From the NCBI GenBank assembly GCA_049610565.1, contig JBMYZR010000063.1:1-11971 (forward strand): 11,971 nt of DNA, written 5' to 3'. Position 1 is the first letter of the stretch. Every line of letters starts with the position of its first letter. Made by a program: the position numbers and the translations under genes. This document shows positions 1 through 7,024 of the stretch, in pieces. The notes beneath the pieces were generated by a model. The model made no database searches, was not told the origin of the DNA, and was given only the letters and a program-made list of their open reading frames with translations. This stretch comes from UBA8752 sp049610565 (lineage in GTDB: Bacteria; Bacteroidota; Bacteroidia; Flavobacteriales_D; Sanyastnellaceae).

Positions 1-36
1 TCGGCCGGCTCCAATCCACCGAGGAATGAGCCGCCC

Positions 37-1833
37 ATGATGCGCCTGCACCCCGTCCTCTTTTTGCCCTTCCTGCTGCTGGCCTGCCTGACCGGACCGT
101 TCGTGGCCCCGGTGGGTGCCCAGATCGCCCCGGACCACCACTGGGTGGGCTTCGCCGACAAGGTGGGGTGCGGCGTCGACCTCCTGGACCCCGGCGCGGG
201 CCTCGACCTGCTCAGCCAGCGGGCTCTGGACCGCCGCGCCCGGCAGGGCATCGCCCTCGACTCGCTGGACCTTCCGGTTCCGCCCCACCGGATCGCCGAC
301 GTGCTCGCCCTCGCCCAGACGGATGGCGGACCGGCCCTCCGGCTCCTCCACCGCAGCAAGTGGTTCAACGGCATCGTGCTCCAGATCGACACGGCCCTCG
401 TGGACTCGGCTGGAGCGGCCGAGCTCCTCGCGCAGATCGCCGCATTGGACGGCGTGGTCGAAACGCGGGCCTGCGCCTGGCACACCACAGTGGATGCCCG
501 CGACCTCCCGGTCCTCGCCGGCCCGCGGTCGATGCAGGACCACCAGAGCGGCGCGGAGGGGTACGGCATGGCCTGGGGCCAGACCCAACAGCTCCGGCTG
601 GACCTCCTCCACGGTCTCGGCCACCGGGGCGCCGGCCTGATGGTCGGCGTGCTCGACAGCGGGTTTGACCGGGTGGACACCAACCCCGCCTTTGCCCGGG
701 CCCATGCCGAGGGGCGCATCACCGTCGGCGGGAATTTCCCCAACGGCGGGGCGGCCACCCCCTGGATTTACCAGGAGCACGCCCACGGCGCCATGGTCCT
801 GTCCACCATGGTGGGCCAGCTCGACGCACCGGGCGAAGACCCTTACCTCGGGACCGCACCCGATGCCGCCTACATCGTCTTCCGGACGGAGGACGTGGAC
901 TGGGAGCACCTCGTGGAGGAATACCACTGGGTCGCCGCGGCCGAGCGTGCGGACAGCATGGGATGCGATGTCCTCAACACGTCCCTCGGCTACTCCCTGT
1001 TCGACGACGAAGCCGCCAGCCATGACCCGTCCGAACTCGACGGCAACACCTTCCGCATCACGCAGGCTTCCGACATCGCCGCCACGCGCGGCATGCTGGT
1101 CTTCAGCTCCGCGGGCAACAGCGGAAACAGCCCCTGGCAGAAGATCACCGCCCCGGCCGATGGCGACTCCGTCATCGCGGTGGGGGCCGTGGACGTCTTC
1201 GGCCAGCACGCCTCCTTCAGCAGCTACGGCCCCTCCGCCGATGGCCGCGTCAAACCCGACCTCTGCGCCACCGGCCGCGATGCCGCCTACATCCACCCCG
1301 ACGGCACCATCCGCACCGGAAACGGCACGTCCTTCTCCTCCCCGGTCCTCTGCGGCGCCGCCACGAGCCTCTGGAGCGCCCACCCCGACCAACCCGCTTG
1401 GGCCATCCGCCGGGCCCTCATCGAATCGGCGTCCCAGTTGGCCGCCCCGGACACGGTGCGCGGCTTCGGCATCCCCGACCTCTGGGCCGCCCACCTCGCC
1501 CTCAGCGGTCAGGCCCCCGAAGCCGATGCCGGCGGAACGGGACTGCTCGTCTACCCCAACCCGGTGCCCGCCGCCAGCGGCGCCCTCCACCTCGTGTTCG
1601 AGGAGGCCAATCTGCTGGCCGTCCCCAACAGCCCCCTCCGATGGACCGTGTGCAACGCGTTGGGTCAGACCCTCGCCGAAGGCAGCGTGGACCGCGGCAA
1701 GGAGAGCCTGTCGACCCTGACCCTCGACGTGGGCCCGCTCGCCACAGGCACCCACCTGCTGCGGATCGACGGCGTTCCCGAAGAGGATGCGACCTCCCGC
1801 CCCACCGCGTGGGCACGGTTCGTCGTGGAATGA
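37..1833 (+). CDS. Secreted S8 (subtilisin-family) serine peptidase with type IX secretion sorting domain
   Basis: This is a 598-aa extracellular or cell-surface protease of the subtilase family. A signal peptide covers about residues 1-28, with likely cleavage VGA|Q. The region to about 150 resembles the N-terminal propeptide-like part of Bacteroidota subtilases (SQRALDRRARQ, SKWFNG). The catalytic triad is visible: Asp207 in VGVLDSG, His250 in HAHGAM, and Ser432 in GTSFSSP. Asn361 in SSAGNSG is the probable oxyanion-hole residue. From about residue 503 there is a T9SS type A-like C-terminal domain (LLVYPNPV at 503-510, then a beta-rich tail). Known for such domains: export through the Sor/Por system, with the domain removed or used for anchoring. 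I chose the first of two adjacent ATGs (37 and 40); GAGGA lies about 11 nt upstream. The reading frame stays open to the window edge, but the signal peptide supports a start here. The substrate is unknown. A lipobox-like LLAC at 14-17 is an alternative reading of the leader. Confidence 0.93.
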   Translation: MMRLHPVLFLPFLLLACLTGPFVAPVGAQIAPDHHWVGFADKVGCGVDLLDPGAGLDLLSQRALDRRARQGIALDSLDLPVPPHRIADVLALAQTDGGPALRLLHRSKWFNGIVLQIDTALVDSAGAAELLAQIAALDGVVETRACAWHTTVDARDLPVLAGPRSMQDHQSGAEGYGMAWGQTQQLRLDLLHGLGHRGAGLMVGVLDSGFDRVDTNPAFARAHAEGRITVGGNFPNGGAATPWIYQEHAHGAMVLSTMVGQLDAPGEDPYLGTAPDAAYIVFRTEDVDWEHLVEEYHWVAAAERADSMGCDVLNTSLGYSLFDDEAASHDPSELDGNTFRITQASDIAATRGMLVFSSAGNSGNSPWQKITAPADGDSVIAVGAVDVFGQHASFSSYGPSADGRVKPDLCATGRDAAYIHPDGTIRTGNGTSFSSPVLCGAATSLWSAHPDQPAWAIRRALIESASQLAAPDTVRGFGIPDLWAAHLALSGQAPEADAGGTGLLVYPNPVPAASGALHLVFEEANLLAVPNSPLRWTVCNALGQTLAEGSVDRGKESLSTLTLDVGPLATGTHLLRIDGVPEEDATSRPTAWARFVVE

Positions 1834-1846
1834 CGTTCTTGTTGTC

Positions 1847-2227
1847 ATGACCGTCCGCCGCATCCTCCGTTGGCTGCCCCTCCTCGTGCTCCTCACCGCC
1901 GACGTGACGGCAGAGGCCCAGCGCGACCGGTCCCAGAACCCCGCCCGTCAGCGCAAGGCGCAGATCAAGCGGCAAAAGGAACGCAACGACCAGAAGGAAG
2001 CCGCCTTCCGCCAAGGCCGAAAGGACCATTGGAAAGCGCAGGACCGGTCGACGCGCAAGCGGTGGCGTGCCCAGCGCCGGGCCGCCAAGCGGATGCGCCG
2101 GGGTGGCGGTCCCGACAGTTGGTACCAGGGCATGTTCCGGTCCGGCAAACCCATTCCCTGGACCCGCCGCGCCGCCAACAAGGTGGGCAACCTCTTCAAG
2201 CGCAAGCGCAAGCGCCGCTCCTACTGA
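1847..2227 (+). CDS. Small, strongly basic secreted protein of unknown function
   Basis: This 126-aa protein belongs to no family I recognise. The ATG at 1847 is preferred because it starts directly at a good signal peptide: two arginines, the hydrophobic stretch LPLLVLLTADV, and a possible signal peptidase I site AEA|Q after residue 24. Upstream in-frame codons run into the protease gene. The mature part of about 102 residues has roughly 37 Arg or Lys against about 7 Asp or Glu. It has a charged, probably helical middle, a short GGGPDSWYQGMF segment, and the C-terminus FKRKRKRRSY. The codons for the tail are a CGC/AAG near-repeat. It begins 13 nt after the protease stop with no clear ribosome binding site, and the next element is a terminator, so the two genes are probably one transcript. 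Binding to an anionic surface polymer, nucleic acid or LPS is possible but is inference from charge only. Confidence 0.72.
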   Translation: MTVRRILRWLPLLVLLTADVTAEAQRDRSQNPARQRKAQIKRQKERNDQKEAAFRQGRKDHWKAQDRSTRKRWRAQRRAAKRMRRGGGPDSWYQGMFRSGKPIPWTRRAANKVGNLFKRKRKRRSY

Positions 2228-2243
2228 CCACGAGAACATGAAA

Positions 2244-2267
2244 AAAGCCCCTCGTGGGAGGGGCTTT
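2244..2267. terminator. Bidirectional intrinsic terminator
   Basis: A perfect 10-bp stem AAAGCCCCTC / GAGGGGCTTT surrounds a GTGG loop. On the minus strand it is followed by three more T residues, giving a TTTTTT run that ends the tRNA-Thr transcript. On the plus strand the right arm ends in TTT followed by CT, and it lies 16 nt after the stop of the basic-protein gene. It therefore probably serves both converging units. Confidence 0.85.
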
Positions 2268-2268
2268 C

Positions 2269-2344
<76 letters not shown>

Positions 2345-2348
2345 CTGT

Positions 2349-2366
2349 GTCACCGCTTTCAGTGAC
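2349..2366 (-). other. Short hairpin in the tRNA-Thr 5' leader
   Basis: GTCAC and GTGAC form a 5-bp stem around an 8-nt loop, lying between the putative transcription start and the tRNA 5' end. It could be a processing signal in the precursor, or chance. There is no T tract, so it is not a terminator. Confidence 0.3.
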
Positions 2367-2373
2367 GGGGCGG

Positions 2374-2381
2374 CAAAGATA
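2374..2381 (-). promoter_or_regulatory. Bacteroidota-type -7 promoter box for tRNA-Thr
   Basis: The minus strand reads TATCTTTG, an exact match to the TAnnTTTG -7 consensus of Bacteroidota. Transcription would start roughly 4-6 nt downstream, giving a leader of about 25 nt before the mature tRNA 5' end at 2344. I see no convincing TTTG -33 element at the expected distance. Confidence 0.6.
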
Positions 2382-2404
2382 CGCACCGGGTATAAGAAGG
2401 TTGC

Positions 2405-2418
2405 ATTCGTCGACGAAT
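2405..2418. repeat. 14-bp perfect palindrome
   Basis: ATTCGTCGACGAAT is its own reverse complement. It sits 10 nt after the rarA stop and just upstream of the tRNA-Thr promoter. It could be a protein-binding site or a weak hairpin; on the plus strand it is followed by a short T run (TTTT counting the last base of the palindrome). No function can be assigned. Confidence 0.35.
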
Positions 2419-2428
2419 TTTCGCGCGA

Positions 2429-3730
2429 TCATCCCTTGCGGTCGCCCCACAGGCTGCGCAGGAAGTCGGCGATGCTTCGCTCACGCGGGCTGTTGCCGGG
2501 ACGGAAGAACCGTTGTCCAGCGAGCCCTTCCGGCAGGCATTCCTGGCCGCTGAACCCGCCGTGGTCGTGGTCGTAGCGGTACCCGCTCCCGTGGCCGAGG
2601 TCCTTCATGAGTTTCGTCGGCGCGTTGCGCAGGTGCATCGGCACCGGCAGGTCGCCATGGTCCCGGACGGCCTTCTGGGCCATGCCAATGGCCGCGTAGG
2701 CGCTGTTGGACTTGGGGCTCGACGCGAGGTAGGTCGCGCACTGGGAGAGCGGGATGCGGCACTCCGGGACCCCCAACCGCTCCACGGCGTCGAAGGTGGC
2801 GTTGGCCAGCACGAGCGCAGTCGGATTGGCGTGGCCGATGTCCTCGCTGGCCGAAATGAGCAGGCGCCGGGCAATGAATTTGGGGTCCTCCCCGCCCTCG
2901 ATCATGCGCGCCAGCCAATACACCGCCCCGTCGGGGTCGCTGCTGCGGATGGATTTGATGAGGGCCGAGGCGATGTCGTAATGGGTGTCGCCGGTTTTGT
3001 CGTACCGGGACAGGTTGGCCTGGATGAACCGGGAGACGAGGGCGTCGTCGATGCGGATTCCGTCGGCGCCCGCCCCTTGCTCGGCGGCGGCGCCCGCCAC
3101 CACGAGTTCGAGGACATTGAGCAGCCGCCGGCCGTCGCCGCCGCTGGCCCGCAGGAGCGCGTCCCATTCGGCGATCTCCACGCGGTGCTCCTGCAGCCAC
3201 GCGTCCTTGGCCAGCGCGCGGTGGACCAATTCCTGCAGCTGGTCCTTGCCGAAGGCTTCGAGGACGTAGACCTGGCTGCGGGAGAGCAAGGCCGGGATGA
3301 CCTCGAAGCTGGGGTTCTCGGTCGTCGCGCCGATCAGGGTCACCGAACCGCGCTCGACCGCGCCGAGCAGGCTGTCCTGCTGCGCCTTGGAGAAGCGGTG
3401 GATCTCGTCAATGAACAACACCGCCCGGGTGCTGAACATCCCTTGGCGCTCCGCACTGTCGATGACCTCGCGGACTTCCTTGACGCCGCTGCGGATGGCG
3501 CTGAGCTGGTGGAAGGGCCGCCCGGTCGCCTCGGCCATGAGGCGGGCGAGTGTGGTCTTGCCGACCCCGGGCGGGCCCCACAGGATCATGGACGGCAACT
3601 GGCCGGCCGACAGGGCCCGACGCAGTGTGGCGTCCGGTCCGACGAGGTGGGCCTGCCCGACGTAGTCCTCGAGCGTGCGCGGCCGCATCCGTTCGGCCAA
3701 TGGGGCCTCGGGGGTGTTCGGCGCGTTCAT
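2429..3730 (-). CDS. rarA: Replication-associated recombination protein A (RarA/MgsA), AAA+ ATPase
   Basis: This 433-aa cytoplasmic AAA+ ATPase belongs to the RarA/MgsA/WRNIP1 family. Known members form tetramers, are related to clamp-loader subunits, act at stalled replication forks, and interact with SSB at DNA ends. The sequence shows the N-terminal LAERMRPRTLEDYVGQ motif, Walker A GPPGVGKT (52-59), Walker B VLFIDE (104-109), sensor 1 TTEN (136-139), an SRS segment holding the probable arginine finger (150-152), and sensor 2 GDGRR (198-202). The family-typical C-terminal domain follows (SEDIGHAN, SNSAYAAI, PVPMHLRNAPT). Length is normal for the family. The ATG overlaps the stop of the acyltransferase gene by 4 nt (ATGA), so it is the last gene of a translationally coupled operon. 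No terminator follows directly; transcription may run through tRNA-Thr to the stem at 2244-2267. Confidence 0.96.
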   Translation of the reverse strand: MNAPNTPEAPLAERMRPRTLEDYVGQAHLVGPDATLRRALSAGQLPSMILWGPPGVGKTTLARLMAEATGRPFHQLSAIRSGVKEVREVIDSAERQGMFSTRAVLFIDEIHRFSKAQQDSLLGAVERGSVTLIGATTENPSFEVIPALLSRSQVYVLEAFGKDQLQELVHRALAKDAWLQEHRVEIAEWDALLRASGGDGRRLLNVLELVVAGAAAEQGAGADGIRIDDALVSRFIQANLSRYDKTGDTHYDIASALIKSIRSSDPDGAVYWLARMIEGGEDPKFIARRLLISASEDIGHANPTALVLANATFDAVERLGVPECRIPLSQCATYLASSPKSNSAYAAIGMAQKAVRDHGDLPVPMHLRNAPTKLMKDLGHGSGYRYDHDHGGFSGQECLPEGLAGQRFFRPGNSPRERSIADFLRSLWGDRKG

Positions 3731-4674
3731 TCGGCGGTCGGTTCAGGAGCGGGATACCCGGTTCGCACCGCGTCTTGCGGGACGTCGACCTGGTTCAACG
3801 GAACACCCTCAGGCCGGGCGTGCTTCCACCGCGTGTGCGACCACAGCCAATGGGCGGGGTCCCGCCGGATCTGGGCTTCGAGCCGGTCGTAGGTGGCCTT
3901 GAGCAGAGCGCCCTTGGGCCACGCCATTGGCGTCTCGGTGATCAGGTCGTAGTGGACCTCCCAATGCCCGCGCGGCTTGCCCTCGGCCTTGCGCAAGCCG
4001 AAAAACACCACCGGCATGTCGAATTTCCGGGCAAACGCCTCGAGGCCGAAGTGCATGGCGGTCTCCTGACCCATCCACTCCATCCACCACGCCTTCCGCG
4101 GATCGAGGGGGCGCTGATCCACAGCCAACGTCACGGCCTTGGCCCGCCCCTGCTCCTCCACCATCCACGCGGAGACCTTCTTCATCTCCACGAGCTCCGT
4201 ACCGAACTGACTCCGCGTGCGGTAGATGAGGTCGTCATAGAACGCATTGGACAGCCGCTTGTAGACCCCCATGAAGGGCAGCGGCAGGGCGTCGCCCGAC
4301 GTGACGGCATAGCGCTCCCAGTTGCCGTAATGCCCGCAGGACAGCAGCACACCGGGTGCCCTGTCCGCATAGGGCGCGAGCACCTCGGGGTTGACATGGT
4401 GAAACCGCTTCGCCAAATCATCCCTGTCGGCCCGGAAGAGCTTCAGGGATTCCACGATGACCTCGGAGAGGTGGGTGTAAAACCCCCGGGCGATGGACAT
4501 CCGCTCCGCCGCGGGCTTCTCCGGGAAGGCGCGTTCGAGGTTGCCGAGCACCACCTTCTTGCGATAGCCGCTCCACCACAGGAGCGTGGCAAGCCCGTCC
4601 GCAATCGGGTAGAGCATCCAGTACGGAAGCCGCCCGAGCGGGCCGACGAACAGGGTGTGGAGCAATCGGGTCAT
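3727..4674 (-). CDS. Lysophospholipid/lipid A acyltransferase, LpxL/HtrB family
   Basis: This 315-aa protein is of the LpxL/HtrB/LpxM family, inner-membrane enzymes that transfer a secondary acyl chain, normally to a lipid A precursor. An N-terminal hydrophobic region (about 8-36) precedes GYRKKVVLGNLERAFPEK, typical of the Bacteroidota members. The catalytic HX4E motif is HYGNWE, with His115 and Glu120. Other conserved points are GVYKRLSN (136-143), the DQRP segment (186-189), and HWLWSHTRWKH (275-285) near the C-terminus. The start ATG overlaps the hydrolase stop (ATGA), and its own stop overlaps the rarA start in the same way. The wider upstream open frame is a shadow of the hydrolase gene. 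The lipid specificity (lipid A, ornithine or other aminolipid) cannot be read from sequence, so no symbol is given. Confidence 0.92.
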   Translation of the reverse strand: MTRLLHTLFVGPLGRLPYWMLYPIADGLATLLWWSGYRKKVVLGNLERAFPEKPAAERMSIARGFYTHLSEVIVESLKLFRADRDDLAKRFHHVNPEVLAPYADRAPGVLLSCGHYGNWERYAVTSGDALPLPFMGVYKRLSNAFYDDLIYRTRSQFGTELVEMKKVSAWMVEEQGRAKAVTLAVDQRPLDPRKAWWMEWMGQETAMHFGLEAFARKFDMPVVFFGLRKAEGKPRGHWEVHYDLITETPMAWPKGALLKATYDRLEAQIRRDPAHWLWSHTRWKHARPEGVPLNQVDVPQDAVRTGYPAPEPTAE

Positions 4675-5462
4675 TGTACGGAAATGCGCAGCCCATCCTC
4701 GCCGAGGAAGACGCCTCGGGGCAGGTCGGGGGCCACGTCCCGGTGCTTGCCGAGCAGGTGGCTGATGTGGGTGAGGTAGGCTTCCCTGGGCCCCACCCGC
4801 TCGATGACCTCCAGCGCCTCGTCGAGCGTGAAGTGGCTGAGGTGCGGCTCCCGGCGCAACGCATTGATCACGAGCACCTCCACGCCCTCGAGCCGGTCCC
4901 AGGTCTCGGGCTGGAACCGGTTGGCGTCGGTGATGTAGGCGATGGGGCCGATGCGGAACCCGAGCACGGGCAGCTTGTAGTGGATGACCGGAAGCGGCAC
5001 GATGTCCACGCCACCGACGGTGAGCGGCTCCCCGTCGAGGCCGTGCAGTTGCACCCGGGGAATGCCCGGGTAGGGATGCGGATCGAAGACGTATTTGAAC
5101 TCCCGCCGCAGGGCCTCCTGCACGCGCGGGGTCGCGTAGACGTCCATGTCCCGCTTCTGGCGGAAGTTGAAGGCGCGGATGTCGTCCAGGCCGGCCACGT
5201 GGTCCTTGTGCTCGTGGGTGAAGAGCACCGCATCGAGCCGGGTCACCTTGGAGCGAAGCATCTGCTGCCGGAAATCGGGTCCGGTGTCGATGACAAAGTG
5301 GCGCGTCCCCTCCGGAGCATGCTCGCCATCGACCTCGAACAGGGCGCTGGACCGCGTGCGGTTGTCCCGCGGGTCCGACGAGGTGCACACCCTGCAATCA
5401 CAGGCGATGACCGGGACGCCTTGCGAGGTTCCGGTGCCGAGGAGGGTGAGGTGAACGCCCAT
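4671..5462 (-). CDS. PhnP-like metallo-beta-lactamase-fold hydrolase
   Basis: This is a 263-aa cytoplasmic metal-dependent hydrolase. The sequence opens with LTLLGTGTSQGVPVIACDC, like E. coli PhnP. Cys21, Cys23 and Cys26 (CDCRVC) match the structural zinc site of that subgroup. The metal-binding motif is HEHKDH (83-88). Further probable ligands are His161, Asp179 (ITDA) and the THISH segment with His232 and His235. PhnP is a cyclic phosphodiesterase in phosphonate breakdown, but there are no phn genes here, so the substrate is open. I chose the ATG at 5462 over the upstream TTG at 5471, because that TTG is part of the promoter box TAACTTTG and would hardly be inside the message. It is the first gene of the operon with the acyltransferase and rarA. 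The message would be nearly leaderless. Confidence 0.9.
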   Translation of the reverse strand: MGVHLTLLGTGTSQGVPVIACDCRVCTSSDPRDNRTRSSALFEVDGEHAPEGTRHFVIDTGPDFRQQMLRSKVTRLDAVLFTHEHKDHVAGLDDIRAFNFRQKRDMDVYATPRVQEALRREFKYVFDPHPYPGIPRVQLHGLDGEPLTVGGVDIVPLPVIHYKLPVLGFRIGPIAYITDANRFQPETWDRLEGVEVLVINALRREPHLSHFTLDEALEVIERVGPREAYLTHISHLLGKHRDVAPDLPRGVFLGEDGLRISVQ

Positions 5463-5468
5463 GGCGGG

Positions 5469-5476
5469 CAAAGTTA
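5469..5476 (-). promoter_or_regulatory. Bacteroidota-type -7 promoter box for the hydrolase-acyltransferase-rarA operon
   Basis: The minus strand reads TAACTTTG (TAnnTTTG), ending only 6 nt before the ATG at 5462. The expected transcription start therefore falls within a few bases of the start codon. No clear -33 TTTG is seen. Confidence 0.6.
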
Positions 5477-5511
5477 ATCGCCCCCTGCCCCGCGTTCCGT
5501 CCGCATCTCGG

Positions 5512-5519
5512 TACCTTTG
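5512..5519 (+). promoter_or_regulatory. Bacteroidota-type -7 promoter box for the 486-aa unknown gene
   Basis: The plus strand reads TACCTTTG (TAnnTTTG), ending 25 nt before the GTG at 5545. A start about 4 nt downstream gives a 5' leader of about 20 nt. The box lies inside the long open frame that begins at 5461, which argues that translation begins later. The expected -33 region overlaps that of the divergent operon. Confidence 0.6.
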
Positions 5520-5544
5520 TCCTGAACACCTTCATCACCGTCAC

Positions 5545-7005
5545 GTGGAAAGCAGTCGAGTCGTCCTTTCGGCCAAGCAGAAGGCCTTGCGGGTCAACAT
5601 GAACCACGACCTGTACGGCACGTTCGCCGAGATCGGTGCCGGACAGGAGGTCGTCCGTCATTTCTTCCGGGCCGGCGGTGCCAGCGGCACCATCGCCAAG
5701 ACCATCAGTGCCTACGATAAGGACTTCAGCGACGCCATCTACGGCGTGGAGGAGTCCGGCCGCTATGTCTGCGAGACCCGCGTGCAGAAGATGCTCGACC
5801 ACGAGTACCGCCTCTGCGAGGAACGCCTTCCCCGCGAGAAGCACCCGACCAAGCGCTACTTCGCCTTCGCCAACACGGTCGCGACGATCAACTACCACAA
5901 GACGATCGAAGGCCACGGCTGGTTTGCCATGCGCTTCCAGACGGCGCCGAACAAGCCGCCGAACACCATCGTGCTCCACGCCCGGTTCCACGAGCCGGAC
6001 GCCCTGCTCCAGCACGCCAGCATCGGCATCCTCGGCGTCAACCTGATCTACGGCTGCCACTTCCTGTACAAGCAGCCCAACGACCTCCTGCTGAGCCTCT
6101 ACGACGAACTGGACAAGGACCAGATCGAGATCGACACCATCCAGATGAACGGGCCGGATTTCGCCGGCGTCGACAACCGGCTGCTGTCGCTCCAGCTCGT
6201 CAAGCACGGCATGACCGATGCCGTCATCTTCTCCCCGGACGGACGCAACCTCCAGGCGGCGGACGTGCTGTACAAGAAGAACATCCTCGCCATCCGGGGC
6301 AGCTTCCGACCGGTCACCCGCGTCAACCTCGACATGATGCAGCGTGGCCTCGCGATGTTCAGCCAGGAGAAGCGGGTCGAGCAGGACAAGATTCAGCTGT
6401 TGTTCGAGATCACCCTCAACAACCTCAAATCCGAGGGCGACATCGACGAAAAGGACTTCCTCGACCGGGCGGACATCCTCTGCTCGCTCGGCCACACGGT
6501 CCTCATCTCGAACTACCAGGAGTACTACAAGCTCATCGAGTACTTCTCCCGCTACACCAAGAAGCGCATGGGCGTCATCATGGGGGGCAATGCCATGATG
6601 GACCTCTTCAACGAGCGCTACTACCGCGACCTCAACGGCGGCATCCTGGAAGCCTTCGGCGTGATGTTCAGCCGGGACCTCAAGGTCTACGCCTACCCCT
6701 GGCACGACAACGCGAACGACGTCCTCATCCGGACCGACAATGCGCCCATTCACCCGCGCATCAAGCCGCTGTATGACTACCTGCTGTTCAACAAGCGCAT
6801 CTCGGACATCCAGCTCGACGACCTCTCGCTGCTCGACATCTTCAGCGTCGAGGTCCTCAAGATGATCCGCGAAGGGCGCGAAGGCTGGGAGGACATGGTC
6901 CCCAAGCCGGTGGACCAGATCATCAAGCGCGGACGGCTCTTCGGATACAGCGGTCCGGTTCCCCGAACGGGCCCCGATCTGGCCGACGCGGCCCTGCTCA
7001 ACTGA
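5545..7005 (+). CDS. Conserved protein of unknown function, 486 aa
   Basis: I recognise this as a type widespread in Bacteroidota but know of no proven function; from memory, relatives carry conflicting names (nicotinate-nucleotide adenylyltransferase, TonB-dependent receptor), and the sequence supports neither. It shows no signal peptide, no obvious membrane segment, no beta-barrel features and no adenylyltransferase HxGH-type motif. Conspicuous segments are YGTFAEIGAGQE and HFFRAGGASGTIAKTISAYD near the N-terminus, YVCETRVQKMLDHEY, RYFAFANTV, HARFHEPDALLQHASIGILG, IQMNGPDF, and MGVIMGGNAMMDLFNERYY. It appears globular and cytoplasmic. I take GTG at 5545 (VESSRVVLSAKQKALRVN...), since a promoter box sits at 5512-5519 and the upstream residues look non-coding; ATG at 5599 is the other candidate but cuts close to the conserved block. 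It is monocistronic, divergent from the hydrolase operon, and convergent with rpoC. Confidence 0.85.
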   Translation: MESSRVVLSAKQKALRVNMNHDLYGTFAEIGAGQEVVRHFFRAGGASGTIAKTISAYDKDFSDAIYGVEESGRYVCETRVQKMLDHEYRLCEERLPREKHPTKRYFAFANTVATINYHKTIEGHGWFAMRFQTAPNKPPNTIVLHARFHEPDALLQHASIGILGVNLIYGCHFLYKQPNDLLLSLYDELDKDQIEIDTIQMNGPDFAGVDNRLLSLQLVKHGMTDAVIFSPDGRNLQAADVLYKKNILAIRGSFRPVTRVNLDMMQRGLAMFSQEKRVEQDKIQLLFEITLNNLKSEGDIDEKDFLDRADILCSLGHTVLISNYQEYYKLIEYFSRYTKKRMGVIMGGNAMMDLFNERYYRDLNGGILEAFGVMFSRDLKVYAYPWHDNANDVLIRTDNAPIHPRIKPLYDYLLFNKRISDIQLDDLSLLDIFSVEVLKMIREGREGWEDMVPKPVDQIIKRGRLFGYSGPVPRTGPDLADAALLN

Positions 7006-7024
7006 GCCTCCGACTTCCCCCCAC

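Noticed and set aside
1..29. Possible 3' end of an upstream plus-strand gene (frame ending GRLQSTEE, stop at 27-29)
   Set aside because: Only nine codons are visible, and another frame also ends nearby (stop at 38-40), so neither can be supported.
2196..2219. Near-tandem CGC/AAG codon repeat at the end of the basic-protein gene
   Set aside because: Explained by the KRKRKRR tail of the protein; too short to call a repeat locus.
1502..2239. Minus-strand 245-codon open frame under the protease tail and the basic-protein gene
   Set aside because: It covers the well-supported T9SS domain and the signal-peptide gene on the other strand, and starts near the terminator with no promoter. I judge it a shadow.
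2513..3892. Plus-strand 459-codon open frame antisense to rarA
   Set aside because: Shadow of the certain RarA coding sequence; the composition is implausible and no domain is seen.
3550..4779. Plus-strand 409-codon open frame antisense to the acyltransferase gene
   Set aside because: Spans two minus-strand genes and has no recognisable protein features.
4674..5397. N-terminal extension of the acyltransferase frame (total 556 codons)
   Set aside because: The extension overlaps the hydrolase gene in another frame and is Arg/Pro/Gly-rich. The family-typical N-terminus begins exactly at ATG 4674, which overlaps the hydrolase stop.
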